NCBI GenBank assembly: GCA_031548515.1
Contig: JAVBRB010000034.1
Coordinates: 1 to 18,976, forward strand
Length of the DNA stretch: 18,976 bases
Source: UBA940 sp031548515
GTDB taxonomy: Bacteria > Bacteroidota > Bacteroidia > Bacteroidales > Rikenellaceae
Direction of reading: 5' to 3'
The notes below the pieces were generated by a model, which was not told the origin of the DNA, made no database searches, and saw only the letters and a program-made list of their open reading frames with translations. The first letter of the stretch is position 1; the number at the start of each line of letters is the position of its first letter. The position numbers and the translations under genes were made by a program. Positions 8,588 through 14,810 of this stretch are shown here, piece after piece.

Positions 8588-9844
8588 TCAATCGGTCTGG
8601 TTTTGTGTTTCCTCAGGTGTCTTTATCCTGACAGTCGTCTGTATATCGGGGTGCAGATCGATAGTCTGGGGCTGCTCCCCGTCCTGCCCTGCGCCGGTCC
8701 GGGCATTATTGCGACCTCGGGATGTGTCACCGGGCGCCGCTTTCAGCAGTACGATATACCTCTCTGCAATGTATTCGTAAGTCTTGCCGTCGTTCAATTC
8801 TTTCAGGCGCGCAGTGATTTGCGCGTCGGATCTTCCTCTTTCGATGATCGATACGACCTGTCGGCTGTATGGGTAATTGCTGTCGGCTTCCATCATCTCT
8901 ATCAGTTTCTGCCAGTCGAACACGATGTCCGGAATGCTGCGGACGGACGGAACGACTGCCTCGGAAGGTGTAGGCAAAGAGGCGCCGTTCTGTATGTCTT
9001 CCGCACCCTGCAGCGATACGGACGAATGGCCGTCCGACACCGGAGCCTCCTTCTCAGTGATTTCACCGGGCGCCATGCCGGTGATGACGGTTTCTCCCGT
9101 GGCGTGGAAATATTCCAGATGGCTGCCAGGTTCGACTATATATTCCTCGTCTCCCGCGACGACGCGTATGCTTCCACGGTAAAGGTCTATGGTACTGTGT
9201 TCCGTATCGGCGGGGGAGTGGACAAGGAATGCCGTGCCGAGCACCTCGATGGTGAAATAATCGGATTCCACGGTGAATGTCCGGCCTTCCGCTTTTTCGA
9301 CGTCGAAATAAGTTTTGCCATCTATACGGACAAGCCTTTCGCCGCTGAAATCCTCAGGGTAGCTGATCATGCCTGAATACACTTCTACGGTAGAATTATC
9401 CGGCAGTTCCATATGCTTAATGTCCGGCCCCGACGATACTGTGATCCAACGCCCCTGTACCGGATCCGACGGCGACCTGTCTATAGCCAGATACACGCTG
9501 AAGACTATCGCAGCAGGGATCAGCACGGCCGCTGCACGCAACCACATGCTCTGAGCCTTGCTCTTCTTATGGACAGAATCGGTAAGCCCTGTCTTTCCCA
9601 GCTCCCCGGGAAACATTCCCAGGCGCTTTTTCACCTCTTTCAGCGACTCGATCGTATTTTGGTCGGGTACCTTTGCCGCCATGACGCTTCTGGAGAACAG
9701 TTCGGACATCGACAGATCTTTCTCAACCGCATGATCGCCGCTGACAATCCATCCCATAATAGCCTTGTCCAGAATATCGGACAAATTACCATTATAGTAT
9801 TCGTTGAACAGTTCGTCGATTCTTTTTTTGTCGTCCTTATGCAT
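8588..9844 (-). CDS. FecR-family membrane anti-sigma factor with atypical C-terminus
   Basis: Encodes 418 aa. The ATG at 9844 is preferred to a TTG at 9871, which adds nine unconserved-looking residues. Residues 1-100 form a cytoplasmic sigma-binding region (MHKDDKKRIDELFNEYYNG onward). A single transmembrane helix follows at ~101-121, then the periplasmic FecR domain at ~133-247 (LPDNSTVEVYSG, RLVRIDGKTYFDVEK, FTIEVLGTAFLVHS). In typical Bacteroidetes FecR proteins a DUF4974 domain follows and contacts a TonB transducer. Here residues ~262-418 instead hold a Ser/Pro-rich linker, a helical stretch (~305-368, including YSRQVVSIIERGR) and a polar tail. It sits between the 120-aa gene and the fimbrillin and probably sequesters the upstream ECF sigma factor. 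Confidence 0.88.
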   Translation of the reverse strand: MHKDDKKRIDELFNEYYNGNLSDILDKAIMGWIVSGDHAVEKDLSMSELFSRSVMAAKVPDQNTIESLKEVKKRLGMFPGELGKTGLTDSVHKKSKAQSMWLRAAAVLIPAAIVFSVYLAIDRSPSDPVQGRWITVSSGPDIKHMELPDNSTVEVYSGMISYPEDFSGERLVRIDGKTYFDVEKAEGRTFTVESDYFTIEVLGTAFLVHSPADTEHSTIDLYRGSIRVVAGDEEYIVEPGSHLEYFHATGETVITGMAPGEITEKEAPVSDGHSSVSLQGAEDIQNGASLPTPSEAVVPSVRSIPDIVFDWQKLIEMMEADSNYPYSRQVVSIIERGRSDAQITARLKELNDGKTYEYIAERYIVLLKAAPGDTSRGRNNARTGAGQDGEQPQTIDLHPDIQTTVRIKTPEETQNQTD

Positions 9845-9947
9845 AAACAGTTGTCCGGCGGTTCTTACCAAGTAAATAAATTAAACGCGTCGTGGTTGTC
9901 GAAAAAAAATTCTTGCCCGTTTATTTGTTTTAAACCATATTGCAATG

Positions 9948-10025
9948 CGGATTGCCGATCCGTTTTTATGTGCTCTACTATAAATAATCCGAAGTTTGGG
10001 TTTTGGGGTATTGAGAAAAAATAAT
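9948..10025 (-). repeat. Upstream repeat element, copy A
   Basis: About 78 bp in the gap upstream of the anti-sigma gene. It aligns by eye over its whole length with copy B at 10445-10520. The best blocks are GGATTGCCGATCCG (B: AGATTGCCGGTCCG), CTCTACTATAAATAA (B: TTCTACATTTAATAA) and GGTTTTGGGGTA (B: GGTTTCGGGGTA). It is non-coding or leader DNA. Confidence 0.55.
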
Positions 10026-10066
10026 TTCCTACCTTACAGTATTTTAATGCGCAAACAATCAGAATA

Positions 10067-10429
10067 TTACATTGACATATTTTTTTCGACTGTCTGTTTC
10101 GACAACTCCATCTCCTCACGTATTTCCGGATTTTTCACCAGGAACTCCGCGAATGAAGCACGCGCTGACTCCTCCAGTGGCTCTGTGTATGTTTCGACCA
10201 GAATGTCGAACAACACCCTGAGAAGACGGTCGTTCTCGGGCAAAAGGAGAAAAGGCATGTCGCCCGGAGCCTTCATGCCATATTCTTCGGCAAGATCGGC
10301 CAATACGGACTCGGCAAAAGACGTGGTATTTACAACGCCGCTATGGCATTTACCGTCCGCGATACATTTAGCTGCGGTTTCAGCCAGACCGTTTTCTTCA
10401 GTCAGGATATTGCCGTCTCTACATTTCAT
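10067..10429 (-). CDS. Uncharacterised 120-aa protein between sigma and anti-sigma genes
   Basis: Not recognised. The frame is 120 codons with the codon usage of its neighbours. The product is acidic and probably helical, with no signal peptide or membrane segment; it has three Cys near the N-terminus (positions 3, 22 and 28) and a charged C-terminal half (EESARASFAEFLVKNPEIREE). The ATG at 10429 follows AAGGAA almost directly, an awkward spacing, so the start is uncertain; the same frame is open upstream to a TAG at 10493-10495. Its place between an ECF sigma factor and a FecR protein suggests a regulatory partner such as a cytoplasmic co-anti-sigma or sigma-sparing protein, but nothing in the sequence proves this. 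Confidence 0.65.
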   Translation of the reverse strand: MKCRDGNILTEENGLAETAAKCIADGKCHSGVVNTTSFAESVLADLAEEYGMKAPGDMPFLLLPENDRLLRVLFDILVETYTEPLEESARASFAEFLVKNPEIREEMELSKQTVEKNMSM

Positions 10430-10444
10430 TTCCTTGTAAGTTAC

Positions 10445-10520
10445 TTCAGATTGCCGGTCCGGGTCGTTTGTTCTACATTTAATAAAACCAAGCTACGGTT
10501 TCGGGGTACTAAAAATCCCC
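10445..10520 (-). repeat. Upstream repeat element, copy B
   Basis: Second copy of the element described at 9948-10025, in the same orientation and immediately upstream of the 120-aa gene. It includes the 11-mer motif at 10497-10507. The copies are about 500 bp apart, each preceding a member of the sigma/anti-sigma module. Confidence 0.55.
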
Positions 10521-10713
10521 AGACAAGCAGCAAGCAAGCATAAACCACTTATTATACGCATGTTGCTTACTGACATTCTTCTTATGTACCGCCGCATGAA
10601 TTCCGGACCGGCTGCTGTGGATATGGCGAACTCATCGTCGACGGATAATGAATTTATCTTCCACAATCCCGCCGATCGCCAAGATTGGTTCATCCTGATT
10701 TATCACAATGGGG

Positions 10714-10750
10714 GAAAAGTAAATACGCCGGTCCATAACAGACCGGCGTA
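10714..10750 (-). terminator. Probable intrinsic terminator of the sigma-factor transcript
   Basis: Perfect 10-bp stem TACGCCGGTC / GACCGGCGTA (10724-10733 and 10741-10750) with a 7-nt loop. On the minus strand it is followed by TTTACTTTT. The U-tract is interrupted, so termination may be incomplete. It lies about 200 bp past the sigma stop. Confidence 0.6.
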
Positions 10751-10860
10751 AATGAACCTCTTCGCAGCAGAGCACGAGGTATCGGATGGAATTAATTTGC
10801 GTTATCGAAGCAGAGTTTCGGGGAACGGACCCTTTTAGTTACCTCCCTCGCATGATGCCT

Positions 10861-10881
10861 CCACCGGCCTGCGGCCGGTGG
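10861..10881 (-). other. GC-rich perfect hairpin downstream of sigma gene
   Basis: CCACCGGCC-TGC-GGCCGGTGG is a 9-bp perfect stem with a 3-nt loop, 69 bp past the sigma stop. No U-tract follows on either strand. It could protect the 3' end of the transcript or act together with the terminator at 10714-10750. Confidence 0.6.
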
Positions 10882-10949
10882 TCGGCGCTCGGACGGTGAA
10901 TGTTTTGCTGCGCAAAACAATTCAAAGAGTACAAGAACACATTCTTATA

Positions 10950-11585
10950 TCACATACAAAGGATGGTAAACATGGCAAGTATATCCCGGACCTCGCTTCG
11001 CCCGCGTTTCAGGTGGACTTTCACTGTCTCCTGGCTTATACGCAACAGATTTGCGATCTCCTCGATAGATTTACATTCGTTGTATTTCATCTTGAAAACC
11101 AGGCCCTGTTGCGGCGGCATTTTCGCAATGGCTATATCTATAAGCAGGCTGAGTTCCTTTCCAACGGCAATATCATGAGGGTCGTCGGCAAAATCCAGTT
11201 CCTGGATTTTATACTCCTCATATTTGCTTATTACTTTTTGATGCTTAAGGTAATTGAGCATAAAGAATTTCGCAGTTGTGTACAGAAACCCCTTTATGTT
11301 CATACGCGGATTGATTTTCTCGCGTTTCAGCCACAGGTTGATAAACACCTCCTGGGTCATCTCCTGGGCAATATTCTCCGAACGCAGCATCATCGAAAGA
11401 AACCGCTTTACAGGAGCATGATAAGCATTGAAAACAATAGTATAGGCATCATGGTCTCCCGAACAAAGCGCGGCGATTATTTGCTCGGGAATCTCAGATT
11501 TCTCGGAAAAAACCGGAAGTTCATAATTATCCGGATTATCGGGCATGACATCCGGATTTCTCAGCAGCGGGTCGAATTCTGTCAT
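10950..11585 (-). CDS. ECF-type RNA polymerase sigma-70 factor
   Basis: Encodes 211 aa from the ATG at 11585; a TTG two codons upstream is possible but less likely. After an N-terminal extension of about 35 residues, region 2 spans ~47-111 (YTIVFNAYHAPVKRFLSMML, then EMTQEVFINLWLKRE and FLYTTAKFFMLNYLK). Region 4 spans ~150-205, with helix-turn-helix SIEEIANLLRISQETVKVHL. There is no region 1 or 3, as expected for ECF factors, and the length is typical apart from the extension. It heads the FecR and fimbrial gene cluster, so it probably directs RNA polymerase to fimbrial promoters when released by the FecR protein. A -7-like box at 11975-11982 implies a leader of about 380 nt. Confidence 0.93.
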   Translation of the reverse strand: MTEFDPLLRNPDVMPDNPDNYELPVFSEKSEIPEQIIAALCSGDHDAYTIVFNAYHAPVKRFLSMMLRSENIAQEMTQEVFINLWLKREKINPRMNIKGFLYTTAKFFMLNYLKHQKVISKYEEYKIQELDFADDPHDIAVGKELSLLIDIAIAKMPPQQGLVFKMKYNECKSIEEIANLLRISQETVKVHLKRGRSEVRDILAMFTILCM

Positions 11586-12143
11586 AGGCAATCGTAAAAA
11601 ACTACTGTAAAACGTCCTTATCGATTATTTTATTTTCTTAAACACGATGATATCAATTCTATTCGATGCATAAATTCGCTTTCGCATTACAAGAATATTT
11701 TGCCGGCTCCATGGCTACCATTCTTCCCAAAGAAAAAAGAGGCTCCTTCAATTTCTTCAGCAATCCTGGGGTCCGGATGTAAAAAAGCATGGCAAAGCCT
11801 TGTAATACAAATCCGGATCGGCAATCCTCAGTAACATCACAAGCACTAATACCACGCTATACCCTGCTGAGTAAGTTGATTCAGAGTGCGCCCTTGCTAC
11901 GTTAAAGAATTTTGCCGAATTCGATTTGTAAGGGACTCCCTAAAAATAACCGACATATTACATGTCGACAGGGGCAAAGGTATATGTTTTATTACTAAAA
12001 AAGTTCAGTTTGGTTTATAAATCTAAAAAAAATGCATAAAATCCATTCGAGGACCGGATCTTGTGACTAAATCCAAACAAAACGGTTATACCCTTATTTT
12101 CCTCTTGTTTGGCTAAATTGCAGCTATCTGACGTTGATAGCCA
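11586..12143. other. Long intergenic region and probable sigma-factor leader
   Basis: About 560 bases without a confident gene between the sigma start and the tRNA terminator. A -7-like box lies at 11975-11982. A small inverted repeat CGACAT-N5-ATGTCG (11951-11967) follows it. On the minus strand a 60-codon frame is open at 11760-11939; it contains a possible 26-aa ORF (ATG at 11837, stop TGA at 11757-11759) that begins MLLRIADPDLYYKALP. A 6-bp inverted repeat (12123-12128 / 12136-12141) lies near the tRNA terminator. Confidence 0.5.
11975..11982 (-). promoter_or_regulatory. Possible -7 box for the sigma-factor transcript
   Basis: The minus strand reads TACCTTTG, a full match to the Bacteroides TAnnTTTG -7 consensus. 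The -33 position lacks TTTG (it is T-rich instead). The predicted start of transcription is near 11968, giving a long 5' leader for the sigma gene, or it may serve a separate small RNA. Confidence 0.4.
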
Positions 12144-12186
12144 CAAAAAAAGAGAAAACATCCAATTCGCTATGAATTAGATGTTT
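12144..12186 (-). terminator. Intrinsic terminator of tRNA-Gly
   Basis: 13-nt arms (12174-12186 and 12156-12168), with one mismatch and a 5-nt loop, followed on the minus strand by TCTC and a run of T. It starts six bases after the tRNA end. Confidence 0.85.
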
Positions 12187-12191
12187 GCCTG

Positions 12192-12264
12192 AGCGGAAAA
12201 CGAGACTCGAACTCGCGACCCCAACCTTGGCAAGGTTGTGCTCTACCAACTGAGCTATTTCCGC
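12192..12264 (-). tRNA. tRNA-Gly (anticodon GCC)
   Basis: 73 nt folding into a full cloverleaf. The acceptor stem is GCGGAAA / TTTCCGC with discriminator U. The D arm is GCTC-AGTTGGTA-GAGC. The anticodon stem CAACC/GGTTG holds loop TTGCCAA, so the anticodon is GCC. The variable loop is GGGTC, and the T arm is GCGAG-TTCGAGT-CTCGT with one G-U pair. The 3' CCA is not encoded. It has its own promoter upstream and a terminator downstream, so it is a single-gene unit. Confidence 0.97.
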
Positions 12265-12342
12265 AATATGTCTTGTTGGCATCCTCATTTACCGCCTGCC
12301 AAACAAATTGTCCGCATTACAGGTTTATCTGTTTTGCGACTG

Positions 12343-12373
12343 CAAAGATAAGCGTAAAAAATAAATCTCCAAA
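12343..12373 (-). promoter_or_regulatory. Bacteroides-type promoter for tRNA-Gly
   Basis: The minus strand shows TTTG (12373-12370), exactly 19 nt, then TATCTTTG (12350-12343). This matches the Bacteroides primary-sigma consensus TTTG / TAnnTTTG. Transcription would start near 12336, leaving about 70 nt of 5' leader to be trimmed from the tRNA. Confidence 0.85.
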
Positions 12374-12407
12374 AAAAATCGTTACTTTATGCCAAAATCT
12401 TAAGACG

Positions 12408-13004
12408 ATGAAACCTCTTCTACCGCAAGAGACTATCATAGAAACCCATCCGCTGCGGCCATTGCTGCCATCCAATGCCCGGATCCTGATGCTCGGCAGC
12501 TTCCCTCCGCCTCGCTCTCGGTGGACAATGGATTTTTATTACCCAAACTTCCAGAATGATATGTGGCGCATCTTCGGCTTGGTGTTTTTCGGCAACAAGG
12601 ACCACTTTATCGCCGACACGAAACACTTCGACAAGGAGAGACTCGAAAAGTTCATATGCGAAAAGGGAATCGCGATAACAGATACCGGACACAAAGTAAA
12701 ACGCTTGCGCGGAAACGCTTCAGACCAATATCTGGAGATTGTCGAGTCAATAGACCTTCCTGCCGTCCTGACTCAAATCCCAGACTGCTGCGCCATATTT
12801 ACGGCAGGCGAAAAAGCCACCTCCACCCTACTCTCCATGACAGGTTCGACACTGCCCCATGTCGGAGGCTTTATCGACCTCGAATACACCGGCAGGCAAA
12901 TGCGCCATTACCGTATGCCGTCGTCGTCGCGGGCCTATCCAAAGCCGCTTGCCGAAAAAGCAGAGGTCTACAGGAGGATGTTCCGCGAACTCGGAATGCT
13001 ATAG
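12408..13004 (+). CDS. Uracil/hypoxanthine-type DNA glycosylase (UDG superfamily)
   Basis: Encodes 198 aa. The ATG at 12408 is used because upstream in-frame codons overlap the tRNA promoter and give no family-like sequence. The protein fits the compact UDG superfamily (PF03167, Mug/TDG or hypoxanthine-DNA glycosylase-like). ARILMLGSFPPPRSRW (~24-39) forms motif 1, FYYPNFQNDMWRI (~43-55) follows as in this branch, and MPSSSRAYP (~170-178) occupies the place of the second catalytic-loop motif. It would remove deaminated or mismatched bases from DNA in the cytoplasm. It is the only confident plus-strand gene. Its stop is 10 bp from the converging OsmC gene. The exact base preferred cannot be read from sequence. 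Confidence 0.88.
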   Translation: MKPLLPQETIIETHPLRPLLPSNARILMLGSFPPPRSRWTMDFYYPNFQNDMWRIFGLVFFGNKDHFIADTKHFDKERLEKFICEKGIAITDTGHKVKRLRGNASDQYLEIVESIDLPAVLTQIPDCCAIFTAGEKATSTLLSMTGSTLPHVGGFIDLEYTGRQMRHYRMPSSSRAYPKPLAEKAEVYRRMFRELGML

Positions 13005-13014
13005 ATTGAACGGG

Positions 13015-13425
13015 CTACTCGTCCTTATAATGATAGCGGAACACCTGTTTTGTATCGGCATGCAGCGATTTTGCTACCGGACATGTATCACCCGCGCGCT
13101 CAAGGATCTTTCTTGTTTTCTCGTCGGCAGCAAATGGGAAATAGAAATCTATATGTATTTCCCCGATACGCCGCGGATCTGCGGCCATCACCTTTGTAAT
13201 GTCAAGTTTGGTACCTTTAAGGTCCATGCCCATACGAGCCGCCGCCATATCCATAATAGTCAGCATGCAGCTTCCTAGCGCACCTGCTACCATATCGGTA
13301 GGAGAAATGAATTCGCCTTTACCGTTATTGTCGGTCGGTGCGTCGGTCGTGACCTTACCGCCCGACTGCAGATGTGTTATCTCCGTGCGGAGATCGCCGA
13401 GGAATTCGGTTTTCAGAGTTGCCAT
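13015..13425 (-). CDS. OsmC/Ohr-family protein
   Basis: Encodes 136 aa, a normal length for a single OsmC domain. The two family cysteines are present: Cys53 in GALGSCMLTIMDMAA and Cys115 in DTCPVAKSL. Known relatives reduce organic hydroperoxides or lipid peroxides with these thiols in the cytoplasm; some members have other roles. The conserved Arg of true Ohr/OsmC enzymes is not obvious, so peroxidase activity is probable rather than certain. It converges with the DNA glycosylase gene, only 10 bp between stop codons. No consensus promoter was seen upstream. Confidence 0.9.
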   Translation of the reverse strand: MATLKTEFLGDLRTEITHLQSGGKVTTDAPTDNNGKGEFISPTDMVAGALGSCMLTIMDMAAARMGMDLKGTKLDITKVMAADPRRIGEIHIDFYFPFAADEKTRKILERAGDTCPVAKSLHADTKQVFRYHYKDE

Positions 13426-13522
13426 ATAACGTAAGTTTTTGGACGGAAATTTATATTATGCCGTCATGTTAATATCATTACTACAATTTTTCATCCAAAA
13501 CCTAATGTCAGCGGATTTTTAA

Positions 13523-13549
13523 AGCCGCATTTAATTACGGCTGCCCTTC
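13523..13549 (-). terminator. Weak terminator-like hairpin behind threonine dehydrogenase gene
   Basis: AGCCG / CGGCT arms (13523-13527 and 13538-13542), followed on the minus strand by TTTAAAAA. The stem is short and the loop A/T-rich. It is the only terminator candidate in the gap between the dehydrogenase stop and the OsmC gene. Confidence 0.3.
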
Positions 13550-13658
13550 TGCGTCTCCCATCTAGGGAAGATTTTTGCCGTTGCCATATCGGGCGACTCT
13601 CTGTTTTGGATTTTGCGATTTTAGCAAAATTAATCAAAAACAGCCAACATATCCCCTA

Positions 13659-14621
13659 TCACAGTTTAAAATCTATGCCGAGTTTCGCAGCGACGTTGAC
13701 CAGCATATCGCGCGTCATGGTTTCGACATCCCAGCCTGGTTTCCATCCCCATTGTGCACGGGCAGCCGAATCGTCCACCGAAGCCGGCCAATATTTTGCG
13801 ATTTCGCGGCGGTAGTCGGGCTTGTAGTCGATCGTGAAATTCGGAATGTATTTGCGAATCTCGGCGGCGAGGTCTTCGGGCGTGAAGCTCATAGCTCCCA
13901 CATTGTAACCGCCGTGAAACTTCAGAGCACTGCCGTCGGCCTCGAGGAGTTCGACAGAGGCACGGATACAGTCGGGCATGTACATCATCGGCAGGCACGA
14001 CTCGGGACTCAGGAAGCAGGTGTAATGGCCGCTTTTGAGCGCCTCGTAGAATATCTCTATGGCGTAATCGGTCGTACCGCCGCCGGGCATGGTCTTGTAG
14101 CTGATGATGCCCGGATAACGTATCCCGCGCATATCCAGACCGGATTTCTTGTAATAATAATCGGCCAGCATTTCGCCGATAACTTTTGTCACACCGTACA
14201 TGGTATTGGGTTTGAGGATCGTCTCCTGCGGGGCGTCGTAGAGCACCGAGGTGGGACCGAAAACGGCTATCGAACTCGGCACCATCAACCGGTCGAGTTT
14301 TTGCGCCATGGCCACGCGAATCACATTCAGCAGGCCGTCTATGTTTATCTTCCAGGCGAGGTCGGGATTCTGTTCACCGCGAGCAGAAAGTATGGCGGCC
14401 AGATGGACGACAGTGTCTATATTGTGGCGTTTGATCACTCTTTCGAGTGCATGTGCGTCGGTCACGTCGAGTTTTTCGAAAACGTTTTCGGGCAGTATGC
14501 CGTTGACATCGTTGTTAACATCAGACACGACCACATTTTCGCTCCCGTAACGGCGGTTGAATTCGACCGAAAGCTCCGACCCAATCTGACCGAGGGCGCC
14601 GGTGACAAGTATTTTTTTCAT
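13659..14621 (-). CDS. L-threonine 3-dehydrogenase, short-chain (SDR) type
   Basis: Encodes 320 aa. The ATG at 14621 starts MKKILVTGALGQIG, so the NAD-binding GxxGxxG (G8, G11, G14) lies at the usual place; the upstream in-frame extension was discarded. The acid residue D34 follows strand 2, Ser116/Ser117 and the YxxxK pair Tyr142/Lys146 form the catalytic site, and GIRYPGIISYKTMPGGGTTD (~166-185) is the hallmark of SDR-type threonine dehydrogenases. The enzyme oxidises L-threonine to 2-amino-3-oxobutyrate with NAD+, the first step of conversion to glycine, in the cytoplasm. No 2-amino-3-ketobutyrate CoA ligase is next to it. A near -7 box (TATCTTTC, 14653-14660) lies upstream. Confidence 0.93.
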   Translation of the reverse strand: MKKILVTGALGQIGSELSVEFNRRYGSENVVVSDVNNDVNGILPENVFEKLDVTDAHALERVIKRHNIDTVVHLAAILSARGEQNPDLAWKINIDGLLNVIRVAMAQKLDRLMVPSSIAVFGPTSVLYDAPQETILKPNTMYGVTKVIGEMLADYYYKKSGLDMRGIRYPGIISYKTMPGGGTTDYAIEIFYEALKSGHYTCFLSPESCLPMMYMPDCIRASVELLEADGSALKFHGGYNVGAMSFTPEDLAAEIRKYIPNFTIDYKPDYRREIAKYWPASVDDSAARAQWGWKPGWDVETMTRDMLVNVAAKLGIDFKL

Positions 14622-14740
14622 AAAGATTAAATTATAAGATCGGGAAGAGGCCGAAAGATACGAAACAAAAACGAATTTGTAAGTCAATCGGGTGAATCGC
14701 TAATGATTTTCAACACAACCGGCGTAAACCCGTATTCATA

Positions 14741-14790
14741 ACTTAACCGCCTCCCTGTGCAAATGTATTTGCACAGGGAGGCGGTTAAGT
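14741..14790. terminator. Long perfect inverted repeat, probable terminator of the beta-galactosidase gene
   Basis: Arms 14741-14763 and 14768-14790 are perfect 23-bp inverted repeats (ACTTAACCGCCTCCCTGTGC plus AAA), with a 4-nt loop TGTA. It starts 20 bp past the beta-galactosidase stop. The T content after the stem is modest, so it may also protect the 3' end of the transcript. Confidence 0.6.
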
Positions 14791-14810
14791 TAGTTAAGCC
14801 TTACGGAGGA

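Larger units (their letters stand above)
10430..10949. other. Gap between sigma factor and 120-aa gene
   Basis: 520 bases without a convincing gene. Going leftward from the sigma stop it holds a GC-rich perfect hairpin (10861-10881), a terminator-like hairpin (10724-10750) and repeat copy B (10445-10520). A minus-strand frame at 10493-10693 could encode a short peptide with a lipobox-like LLAAC, but it ends in TAG after only 22 codons from its most plausible ATG (10561). Confidence 0.6.

Noticed and set aside
8531..9376. Plus-strand frame of 281 codons
   Set aside because: Antisense to the FecR gene and the fimbrillin upstream gap; Cys/Arg-rich and not protein-like.
9865..10119. Minus-strand frame of 84 codons upstream of the FecR gene
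   Set aside because: It overlaps the 3' end of the 120-aa gene and runs through repeat copy A. Its partial match to the frame in copy B is explained by the DNA repeat.
11812..11826. 14-bp match CGGATCGGCAATCC to repeat copy A, as a possible third copy
   Set aside because: A single 14-bp match is about what chance allows in a window of this size when both strands are compared, and the flanks do not align in the same order.
12192..12264. tRNA-Gly as an integration site for a mobile element
   Set aside because: No integrase gene and no duplicated tRNA 3' end could be found in the window.
13575..14630. Plus-strand frame of 351 codons
   Set aside because: Antisense to the clear threonine dehydrogenase gene; a long shadow frame caused by codon bias.
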